Shown piece by piece: positions 36,355 to 43,795 of a DNA stretch of 64,000 bases (the stretch's first letter is position 1; every line of letters starts with the position of its first letter). The notes under the pieces are model-generated. The model was not told the DNA's origin. It did no database searches and was given only the letters and a program-made list of their open reading frames with translations. The stretch is from an uncultured Paracoccaceae bacterium (lineage in GTDB: Bacteria; Pseudomonadota; Alphaproteobacteria; Rhodobacterales; Rhodobacteraceae): positions 2,046,001 to 2,110,000 of the forward strand of contig CANMWG010000001.1 of assembly GCA_947501555.1 (NCBI GenBank), given 5' to 3'. The translations under genes were made by a program, and so were the position numbers.

Positions 36355-37722
36355 GTGCAATCCTCTGCAGAAAACGGCACAACACTCTCGACTGCGGGTC
36401 TTTTTGGGCTCGCATGGCCCTTAGGGCTGAAGTCCGTGATGTTGCACGGGATCCTGGTCATTGATTTCTATCTGGTCTCGCCCTTGGGGGAAGAGGCGCT
36501 TGCGGCGATGGGTCTTGCAGGTGCGTTGGCAGGATTGTTGTTGGGGGTGCTTTTTGCTTTTTCCAACGCCACACAAATCAGGATTGCCCAAGCTTTTGGA
36601 GCAACCGGACCAACCGCCTTGAAGACAAGTTTTGTCTGCGGGCTACTAATCAATGTGGTCGCCACCGGGCTTGGGATTATCGTGGTGCTGATCCTTGGGG
36701 GCCGTGTCATCAGTGCCTTCGCGCATACCCCGTGGATCGCCGCGCAAGGGACGGCCTATCTCTATGTCTTCTTGTGGGTTGTCGTTTTCGAAGCCATAGC
36801 CCAAGTTTTCGAGAGCCATTTCAACGGCTGCGGCAACACAAAGATAACATTCTTTGGATTTTTGATCGCTGTCCCCATCAATATCGGGATCAGTATAGTC
36901 CTGATCTACGGGCTTTTTGGGTTTCCGGAACTGGGGGTCGTGGGGGCGGCATGGGGCAGTGCGGCAGCCTCGGCAACGCGGGTGGTGTTTGTGAACCTGT
37001 GGTTTGCGAGGACGGATCGGCATATCTTTGCAGCGATGGGCTGGTCGCGCCCCAGTTTTCGCGAGGCCTTGCACCGTCATTGGATGTTCTCACTGCCCAT
37101 CGCGGGCACTTTTATCAGCATGACCATCGGCAGCCAGGTCTGCATGTTGATCTATGCGACAATGACCGTGAATGAATTTGCAGCACTCACATTGATGCTT
37201 CCATGGGTACAAACCGCGGGTACCTTCGGGATGGCCTGGGCGCAGGCAACCGGGATCGCCATGGCGCAGCTTTTGGGAAAGGGCACAAAAGAGGACGCCT
37301 TAGATGAATTCCTACGCCGGGCATGGCGCGGGGCTATTGTGGCCGCCGCGCTGGTGGCGCTGGCCTATTTGGCGATTTGCCTGATGTCCGCATGGATTTA
37401 CGATGATCTGCAGGCTGAGACCACGGCTGCTTTGTTGACGTTCCTGCCCGTTCTGCTGATCTTGCCGTTCCCTAAAGGATCCAACGCGATCTGCGGGCAA
37501 ACGCTGCGGGCGTCCGGGGATACGGTCTATGTGATGAATATCTTTGTGTCGGGGCAATGGCTGTGCAAAGTCCCGCTGACAGCGCTTTTTGTGCTCTATT
37601 TGGATTTGCACGTGGCTTGGGTGTTTGCACTGCTGCTGTTCGAGGAGCTGTTCAAATTCCCACCTTTCCACCTCCGGCTGCTGAAAGGTCAGTGGAAACA
37701 GTCAAAAGTCATGGAAGACTAG
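36355..37722 (+). CDS. MATE-family efflux transporter (second)
   Basis: This 455-residue protein starts at a GTG codon and has about twelve membrane segments with MATE features: LKSVMLHGILVIDFYLVSPLG at the start, then GCGNTKITFFGF and QTLRASGDT, the latter typical of NorM-type proteins. It is not closely similar to the MATE protein at 24486. It converges with the GntR gene with three bases between stop codons. A palindrome shared with the alginate importer promoter suggests co-regulation. Substrate is unknown. Confidence 0.85.
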   Translation: MQSSAENGTTLSTAGLFGLAWPLGLKSVMLHGILVIDFYLVSPLGEEALAAMGLAGALAGLLLGVLFAFSNATQIRIAQAFGATGPTALKTSFVCGLLINVVATGLGIIVVLILGGRVISAFAHTPWIAAQGTAYLYVFLWVVVFEAIAQVFESHFNGCGNTKITFFGFLIAVPINIGISIVLIYGLFGFPELGVVGAAWGSAAASATRVVFVNLWFARTDRHIFAAMGWSRPSFREALHRHWMFSLPIAGTFISMTIGSQVCMLIYATMTVNEFAALTLMLPWVQTAGTFGMAWAQATGIAMAQLLGKGTKEDALDEFLRRAWRGAIVAAALVALAYLAICLMSAWIYDDLQAETTAALLTFLPVLLILPFPKGSNAICGQTLRASGDTVYVMNIFVSGQWLCKVPLTALFVLYLDLHVAWVFALLLFEELFKFPPFHLRLLKGQWKQSKVMED

Positions 37723-37725
37723 GCC

Positions 37726-38409
37726 CTACGGATCGAAGTAATCTTCATTCGCGTTCGAGATTGCAGTAATCGTATCATCCAACCGGGACAGATGCAGCAT
37801 ACCAGCGGCCACAGCCCCCTCAGCGTCATGGTTTTTGACACAGTTCGTGATCGCAATATGATCTTCAACCAGTTGCGACATCCGGTTTTCCTTTGACAGG
37901 CTGAGCAGGCACAAACGGTCAACATTGGCCTTCTCTTGCTTGATCACCTCAAAGGCAAAATCAACCTTGGCAATCTCACACAAGGTCTGATGGAATGCAT
38001 AATCAAGTGGTCCGAAATTTTCGTAACGCCCCGCTTCAACTGTTGCGGTTTGCAAGGCGAGGGCAGCATCCAACTGCGCAGCACCTACAGGGTCACATTC
38101 CGCAGCTGCACGGCGGAGCACCTCGGATTCGACGGCAGCACGAACGAACCGGGACTTCGTAATCTCGCGGGATGAGAATCTTTTGACCTCCGTGGCGCGC
38201 TGAGGGCGAATCAAAAGCAGGTCAAGGTTCTCAAGACGACTAAATGCGTCACGAACCGGCTGGCGGGATACACCAAACTGTGCGGCAATATCGGCTTCGG
38301 AAATCTTGTCACCCGGCAAGAGACGCAACGACGCGATCTCATCATACAAATGATCGAACACGACATCCACACTTGTACGGCGATCCCGCATTTGGGTCAT
38401 GTTAGGCAT
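37726..38409 (-). CDS. GntR-family regulator with FCD domain, probable uronate repressor
   Basis: This 227-residue protein has an N-terminal winged helix-turn-helix (KISEADIAAQFGVSRQPVRDAFSRLE, about residues 34-60) and a C-terminal FCD ligand domain with FVRAAVESEVLRRAA, DYAFHQTLCEIAK and DHIAITNCVKNHD, which hold the Asp/His metal-binding positions of FadR-type regulators. GGAG precedes ATG 38409. Its position beside an alginate/uronate locus and TGGTATACCA-core palindromes at 39025 and 50770, which match the E. coli UxuR/ExuR operators, suggest a UxuR-like repressor released by a uronate intermediate. The ligand is inferred. Confidence 0.85.
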   Translation of the reverse strand: MPNMTQMRDRRTSVDVVFDHLYDEIASLRLLPGDKISEADIAAQFGVSRQPVRDAFSRLENLDLLLIRPQRATEVKRFSSREITKSRFVRAAVESEVLRRAAAECDPVGAAQLDAALALQTATVEAGRYENFGPLDYAFHQTLCEIAKVDFAFEVIKQEKANVDRLCLLSLSKENRMSQLVEDHIAITNCVKNHDAEGAVAAGMLHLSRLDDTITAISNANEDYFDP

Positions 38410-38575
38410 TATTCAGTCTCCGAAGTTGCCGATTAGTTAGTCATTTTTTCAGCGAATGGCCAGTTTTTGCGTAAATTTGTGATGCAATCGCCCTGTTAGC
38501 GTCACCATCGGGACACCTAAGGCACCGCGTTTGGCGCAAATTTAAGCATATATTAAACACCTTTTTGGTCAAAGA

Positions 38576-38950
38576 TCATGGCTTTGTAACAGCTTCATGA
38601 AGCTTGTCGGCGGTCTCACGCCCAAAGGGCCTGTTCATTCCGGCACGGTCCGATATCCGAAACGCATCTTTCTTGCGAACGACACCACACTCTGGCAGGC
38701 TAAAGCCAATGTGGCTGTTCAATACGGTCAGATCGAAAGCGTCCTGACGGTCTGGAGCGGCTGCGACAATCTGTACGCCTGTCAGTTTGTGCAGAGCACC
38801 GTAGTCTTTTTGTAGGTCAGGCAATCCGGTGTCTGTTGCGAATTCAACGATTGCGCGTAAAACTACATCCTGATGCACGCCGTTGGTGTTGACCATCGCC
38901 GCAACAGGAACTGTTAATTGGGTACACTTGACGTCCGTAATCATCATCAC
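38576..38950 (-). pseudogene. Remnant of a glucarate-dehydratase-like (enolase superfamily) gene
   Basis: The reading frame encodes 124 residues. The first 60 or so (MMMITDVKCTQLTVPV, GVHQDVVLRAIVE, TDTG) look like the N-terminal capping domain of glucarate-dehydratase-type enolase superfamily proteins, which are normally over 400 residues. From about residue 80, LNSHIGFSLPE and ADKLHEAVTKP look like C-terminal pieces of the same family. The catalytic barrel between them, with its metal-binding Asp/Glu residues, is missing. I read this as a gene with a large internal deletion. It lies between the regulator and the importer, so a sugar acid dehydratase once belonged to this locus. A short real protein cannot be excluded. 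Confidence 0.55.
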
Positions 38951-39000
38951 TTTTCCTCGGCACTTTGGTAGCTATTTGAGACGATGTCAGAAACCAAATC

Positions 39001-39012
39001 AATACTAGTATT
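39001..39012. promoter_or_regulatory. Palindrome AATACTAGTATT before the alginate importer
   Basis: This is a perfect twelve-base palindrome 13 bases upstream of the UxuR-like site. Its first eleven bases recur at 36321 before the second MATE gene. Confidence 0.55.
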
Positions 39013-39024
39013 CCAGTTTACCCA

Positions 39025-39036
39025 CTGGTATACCAG
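39025..39036. promoter_or_regulatory. UxuR/ExuR-like operator CTGGTATACCAG
   Basis: CTGGTATACCAG is a perfect palindrome 67 bases before the importer ATPase start. It contains TGGTATACCA, the core of the E. coli UxuR and ExuR operators as I recall it. The adjacent GntR/FCD gene is the natural candidate to bind it. Confidence 0.75.
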
Positions 39037-39103
39037 ATCGAAATCCGGCGAATCTTAAGCAGCCGATTCAAAGACCGCACATGAGTGCATTAAGGGAGGG
39101 GTC

Positions 39104-40207
39104 ATGTCTGGCGTAAAGTTGGATAGCATCGTAAAAGCTTACGGGGCATTGCAAGTCGTTCACGGTATCGACCTAAACGTAAATGAGAAAGAATTTGTCG
39201 TCTTGGTGGGGCCGTCAGGCTGCGGCAAGTCAACGACCTTGCGTATGATTGCAGGTCTGGAAGAGATTTCAGACGGTCAATTGACCATCGACGGGCGGGT
39301 GATGAACCGCGTCGCACCCAAAGACCGGGATGTGGCAATGGTGTTCCAAAACTACGCCCTTTATCCGCACCTGAACGTGGCCGACAATATCGCCTTTGGT
39401 CTGCGCATTCGCAAAGAAAGCGCCAAGACAATTGATGCGTCGATTGAAGAAGTCGGCAATATTCTGGGTCTCACCGAGTACATGGACCGGCGCCCCGCCG
39501 ATCTCTCCGGCGGGCAGCGGCAGCGGGTTGCAATGGGCCGCGCCATCGTGCGGCGCCCGAAGGTTTTTCTATTTGATGAACCACTCTCAAACCTTGATGC
39601 AAAGCTACGGACGCAAATGCGCGCCGAGATTAAGCGGCTTCACAAACGTCTGGGTGCTACAAGCATCTATGTGACACATGATCAGGTCGAGGCGATGACG
39701 CTTGCTGACCGTATTGTTGTAATGAACGACGGACGGATCGAACAGATCGGTACGCCGATGGAACTGTTCTTGAACCCAGCCAATGCGTTCGTTGCAGGCT
39801 TCCTTGGGGCGCCACCAATGAACCAAATCACGGCCACCATCGCAGATGGTGGCAATGGACCGGTCGCTGAATTCCCAGGTGGCAGCCTTGCCCTGGCCCC
39901 CCTGCCCGACCTGCAAAATGCGGTTGGAAAATCCGTGATCGTCGGTATCCGGCCTGAATACGCACAAACAGTGACCGAGCCTGGCCCTGGATCGGTGTCT
40001 TGCGACCTTGACCTGGTCGAAACGCTCGGATCCGAAGCGTTGTTGCACATGTCACTGGGGAACAAACCCTTTGTGATCCGGACCGAAACGCTGGGGAACA
40101 TTGCCCGATTAAATTCGGTCAACGGGTTCACTGCGGACCCTGAATTGATCAAAGTCTTTGACGCGGATACGGGATTGGCTCTCTCTGGCCAAACGCGGGC
40201 AGCATGA
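39104..40207 (+). CDS. Oligoalginate/oligosaccharide ABC importer ATPase (UgpC/MsmK type, AlgS-like)
   Basis: This 367-residue protein has Walker A GPSGCGKST at 36-44, Q-loop MVFQNYALYPHL, signature LSGGQRQRVAMGRA, Walker B FLFDEPLSNLD and a C-terminal regulatory OB-type domain, which together define the carbohydrate ATPases of the UgpC/MalK group. It powers the AlgM1/AlgM2-like permeases that follow. A GGGAGGGG ribosome binding site stands before the ATG. Its stop overlaps the first permease (ATGA). The promoter region carries two palindromes. Confidence 0.93.
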   Translation: MSGVKLDSIVKAYGALQVVHGIDLNVNEKEFVVLVGPSGCGKSTTLRMIAGLEEISDGQLTIDGRVMNRVAPKDRDVAMVFQNYALYPHLNVADNIAFGLRIRKESAKTIDASIEEVGNILGLTEYMDRRPADLSGGQRQRVAMGRAIVRRPKVFLFDEPLSNLDAKLRTQMRAEIKRLHKRLGATSIYVTHDQVEAMTLADRIVVMNDGRIEQIGTPMELFLNPANAFVAGFLGAPPMNQITATIADGGNGPVAEFPGGSLALAPLPDLQNAVGKSVIVGIRPEYAQTVTEPGPGSVSCDLDLVETLGSEALLHMSLGNKPFVIRTETLGNIARLNSVNGFTADPELIKVFDADTGLALSGQTRAA

Positions 40208-41223
40208 CTGCGGTAGACAACAAAACAAGCAGCGCGCCCGTCAAATACAGCGCGCAGCAGCGGACCCGCGCCGAGCGGATCAAAGACCATATGCGCAACG
40301 AATGGCGTATCTACGCGATGCTGTTGCCAACCGTGGTTTGGCTGGTCGTGTTTCTTTATAAACCGATGTACGGGCTGCAGATCGCCTTCAAAGACTACAG
40401 TATCTTCCGTGGGGTGGCTGCCAGCCCTTGGATCGGGCTTGAGCATTTTGAAAACCTCATCGGTTTTGATTGGAGCGCGCTGGGCACAGCAGACCCCTTT
40501 TGGACCAACGGGAACCAACAATTCCTAAGGGCGCTGCGGAATACGATCTATATCAGCATGTACAGCTTGCTGATCGGGTTTCCAGTGCCGATCCTGCTGG
40601 CGCTGATGTTCAACGAAGTCTTGAACCAGTCCTTCAAGCGCACAGCCCAGACCATCGTTTACCTGCCGCACTTTATCTCATCTGTGATTATTGCGGGTAT
40701 CGTGATCACCACCTTCTCACCCTCAGTCGGGATCGTGAATACCATCCTGACATGGCTGGGTTTTGAGCCGATCTACTTCCTGACTAGACCGGAATGGTTC
40801 CGTCCGATCTTTATCGGGACAACCATCTGGCAAGAGGCCGGTTTTCAATCCATCGTCTATCTAGCAGCCATCGCGGGCGTCTCACCCACACTTTATGAAA
40901 GTGCTGTGGTTGATGGGGCCAGCCGGTGGCAGATGATGTGGAAGATCACGATTCCATCGATCCTGCCAACGATCATCATCATGCTGATCATCCGGATCGG
41001 GAATATGCTGGAAGTGTCGTTTGAGATGATCATCGTGCTCTATCAGCCGGCGACCTATGAAACGGCGGATGTGGTGAATACGTTTATTTACCGGCAGGGT
41101 CTGCAATCTGGGCAATATGACTTTGCCGCCGCCGCAGGCCTGTTCAACGCAATCGTCGCATTTGTGCTGGTTATGAGCGCGAACGCAATCAGCAAGCGCT
41201 ACTCGCGCACATCATTGTGGTAA
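40204..41223 (+). CDS. ABC importer permease, AlgM1/LplB-like
   Basis: This 339-residue permease has six core membrane helices after an N-terminal extension of about 35 residues. The coupling-helix motif is ESAVVDGASRWQMMWKITIPSI, the EAA loop of carbohydrate importers. It resembles LplB and AlgM1 proteins. Translation is coupled to the ATPase gene (ATGA). With the permease at 41237 and the AlgQ-like binding protein it forms an importer for oligomeric uronates, as the PL15 lyase downstream implies. Confidence 0.92.
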   Translation: MTAVDNKTSSAPVKYSAQQRTRAERIKDHMRNEWRIYAMLLPTVVWLVVFLYKPMYGLQIAFKDYSIFRGVAASPWIGLEHFENLIGFDWSALGTADPFWTNGNQQFLRALRNTIYISMYSLLIGFPVPILLALMFNEVLNQSFKRTAQTIVYLPHFISSVIIAGIVITTFSPSVGIVNTILTWLGFEPIYFLTRPEWFRPIFIGTTIWQEAGFQSIVYLAAIAGVSPTLYESAVVDGASRWQMMWKITIPSILPTIIIMLIIRIGNMLEVSFEMIIVLYQPATYETADVVNTFIYRQGLQSGQYDFAAAAGLFNAIVAFVLVMSANAISKRYSRTSLW

Positions 41224-41236
41224 GGGGGCGAGGCTG

Positions 41237-42118
41237 ATGGCAAACATGAACCTCTATTCGCGTGGCGACAAAACATTCGTCATCATCAATATGGTGCTGA
41301 TCGGGATCTTCACGCTCTCGACGCTCTACCCCTTTGTCTACATCACAGCGATGTCGTTCAGCTCTGGCTTTGCGGCAACGGCAGGCAAGGTTGTGCTGAC
41401 GCCCGTGCAAGCCACGGCAGAGGCCTATAACTACATCCTGTCAGACCGGATGTTCTGGGTCAGCTACGGCAATACGTTTATCTACACGATTGGCGGCACG
41501 CTGATGTCGCTGGCTTTCCTGATCCCAGGCGCCTACGCGCTGTCGCGGCCACAGCTTTACGGCCGGCGGTTCTGGAACCTGATCGTGGCATTCACGATGT
41601 GGTTTAATGCAGGCCTGATCCCGTTCTTCTTGAACATGCGCGATCTGGGGCTACTCGATAGCTACTTCGGGATCATCATTGGCTTTGCCGTAAACGGCTT
41701 TAACCTGATCTTGCTGCGGAACTTCTTTGAAGGGGTCCCAAGCTCGTTCGAGGAAGCCGCGCGCATGGACGGGGCAAATGACTTTCAGGTGCTGTGGAAA
41801 GTCTATGTCCCACTGGCCAAACCAGCCATCGCAACAGTTGCGCTGTTTTGCATGGTCGCGCGCTGGAATGGGTTCTTTTGGGCAATGGTATTGCTGCAAG
41901 ATGAAGATAAGATACCACTACAGGTTTATCTACGACACACGATTGCAACCCTGTCAGATGACCCTGAATTCACCGCAACCCAGCTGAATGCCAGCTATTC
42001 ATTTGAAACCGTCTCTGCCGCGATCATCGTCTGTTCAATTATACCGGTGCTGATCATTTACCCCTTCATCCAGAAGTACTTTGAAAAAGGGATTCTTCTG
42101 GGAGGAGTGAAGGAATAA
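41237..42118 (+). CDS. ABC importer permease, AlgM2/LplC-like
   Basis: This 293-residue permease has six membrane segments and the EAA loop EEAARMDGANDFQVLWKVYVP. It is of the LplC/YtcP and AlgM2 type that pairs with LplB/AlgM1-type proteins. GGGGGCGAGG precedes the ATG, and 13 bases separate it from the first permease. The C-terminus ends KYFEKGILLGGVKE, as in this permease subgroup. Confidence 0.92.
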   Translation: MANMNLYSRGDKTFVIINMVLIGIFTLSTLYPFVYITAMSFSSGFAATAGKVVLTPVQATAEAYNYILSDRMFWVSYGNTFIYTIGGTLMSLAFLIPGAYALSRPQLYGRRFWNLIVAFTMWFNAGLIPFFLNMRDLGLLDSYFGIIIGFAVNGFNLILLRNFFEGVPSSFEEAARMDGANDFQVLWKVYVPLAKPAIATVALFCMVARWNGFFWAMVLLQDEDKIPLQVYLRHTIATLSDDPEFTATQLNASYSFETVSAAIIVCSIIPVLIIYPFIQKYFEKGILLGGVKE

Positions 42119-42145
42119 GAAACCCAACGCATAAGGGAGGAAACT

Positions 42146-43711
42146 ATGCGCAAACTATCCATTACGTCTGCAATCTTAGCGACCACAGCAATGACCTCAC
42201 CGGCTTTTGCCGATGGTCACCTGCTGATCGTCGACGAACCTCTGGAACTCACAATCCAGATGAACCACGCACGCTACCCAACCTACAACGAAGACTGGCC
42301 CGTTGAGCAAGCCGCCCGCGCGTTGACCAACATTCATCTGGTTGATGACACCGTTGGTGCCAACATGCGTACATCTGAAAACACAGGCCGCACAGAAGCG
42401 CTGAACCTCATGCTGGCAGCGGGCACGATCCCTGACATCGTTGGTTCCAGCCGCCTCAAAGACTTCGTGAACCAGTATGGGCCCGAAGGCGCGTTCTACC
42501 CGCTCAACGAACTGATCGAAGAGCATGCGCCAAACATGAAGGCCTACTTCGCAGAACGGCCCGAGATCGCCTCTGCTATTTCTGCTGCAGACGGCAACAT
42601 GTACTATATCCCCTATCTGCCTGATGGCAAATATGGCCGGGCCTATTTCATCCGTCACGATTGGCTGGAAACGCTGGGCCTTGAAGTTCCTGAGACGGTT
42701 GAAGAAGTCGAAGCCGTCCTACGCGCTTTCAAAAACGACGATCCAAACGGCAACGGCATTGCGGACGAGGTCCCATACTTCGCACGTCAGTGGCCCGAGC
42801 TGATCCGCCTGGTCACACTTTGGGATGGGCGTTCGTCTGGCTCTGACACCTATCATGACTTTTACGTCGACAACGGCGAAGTGAAACACCCCTATGCTGG
42901 TGAAGGCTATCGCGATGGGATTGCTGGTCTGGCACGTTGGTATGAAGAAGGTCTGATCGACGCAGAAGTCTTCACCCGCGGCTCGTCCGCGCGTGAATAT
43001 CTGTTGTCTGAAAACCTGGGCGGCATGACCCACGACTGGTTTGCCTCAACCGCTGGCTATAACACATCACTGGCTGAGGTTGTTGACGGCTTCTCTTTCA
43101 AAGCTTTCGCGCCACCAGCGTCTGTGTCGGGCGTCCGGATGGAAGAGCATCGCCGCATTCCGATCAAACCTGACGGTTGGGCGATTGGTATCTCGAACGA
43201 GCACCCTGTTGAGACCATTAAATACTTCGACTTCTGGTTCACCGAAGAAGGCCGTCGCTTGGCGAACTTTGGCGTCGAAGGTCAGCAATACACCATGGTT
43301 GATGGTGCACCTCAGTTTACTGAGGAATTCCTGACCAATGGTGAGCCCGTGAACAACCAGCTTTATGCTGTGGGTTCACAACTTCAGGCGCGTGGTTACT
43401 TTCAGGATTATGAGTACGAGAAACAGTGGTCCAACGAATTCGCGCTTGAAGGTATCGCCCTTTATGACGAAGGCGACTACCTGATCGACCAATTCCTGGG
43501 TGTAGCATTTACTGCCGATGAACAGCGTGTCTATGACCAAACCTTCCCACAGATCCGCGACTACATGCTGGAGCGCCAGCAAGGTTGGATCCTTGGAAAC
43601 GGCGACGTGATGGAAGACTGGGATGCCTATGTCACGACACTCAATGACATGGGGTATCAGGACCTTCTGGGCGTCATGAACTCAGCCTACGAACGCCAGT
43701 ACGGCGGCTGA
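42146..43711 (+). CDS. AlgQ-like periplasmic oligoalginate-binding protein
   Basis: This 521-residue protein has a signal peptide (ILATTAMTSPAFADG, cleavage near residue 23) and a large two-domain binding fold. A calcium-type loop, DDPNGNGIADE, lies at about 198-208, matching the metal site found in the alginate-binding proteins AlgQ1 and AlgQ2 of Sphingomonas. AGGGAGG precedes the ATG. It delivers oligosaccharide to the AlgM1/M2-like permeases. That the ligand is alginate is inferred from length, calcium loop and the PL15 gene next to it. Confidence 0.9.
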   Translation: MRKLSITSAILATTAMTSPAFADGHLLIVDEPLELTIQMNHARYPTYNEDWPVEQAARALTNIHLVDDTVGANMRTSENTGRTEALNLMLAAGTIPDIVGSSRLKDFVNQYGPEGAFYPLNELIEEHAPNMKAYFAERPEIASAISAADGNMYYIPYLPDGKYGRAYFIRHDWLETLGLEVPETVEEVEAVLRAFKNDDPNGNGIADEVPYFARQWPELIRLVTLWDGRSSGSDTYHDFYVDNGEVKHPYAGEGYRDGIAGLARWYEEGLIDAEVFTRGSSAREYLLSENLGGMTHDWFASTAGYNTSLAEVVDGFSFKAFAPPASVSGVRMEEHRRIPIKPDGWAIGISNEHPVETIKYFDFWFTEEGRRLANFGVEGQQYTMVDGAPQFTEEFLTNGEPVNNQLYAVGSQLQARGYFQDYEYEKQWSNEFALEGIALYDEGDYLIDQFLGVAFTADEQRVYDQTFPQIRDYMLERQQGWILGNGDVMEDWDAYVTTLNDMGYQDLLGVMNSAYERQYGG

Positions 43712-43728
43712 TCTGACGCAAACCACCG

Positions 43729-43756
43729 GGAAGAGCGGGTCTCCCGCCGCTCTTCC
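43729..43756 (+). terminator. Strong intercistronic hairpin without T run
   Basis: GGAAGAGCGG at 43729-43738 pairs perfectly with CCGCTCTTCC at 43747-43756, with an eight-base loop. No T run follows, so full termination is unlikely. It lies between the binding-protein gene, usually the most highly expressed, and the lyase gene, so it probably stabilises upstream mRNA and lowers lyase expression. Confidence 0.65.
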
Positions 43757-43795
43757 TGACCTACCTGCCACACACTTTACTAGAAAGCCCCTTCA

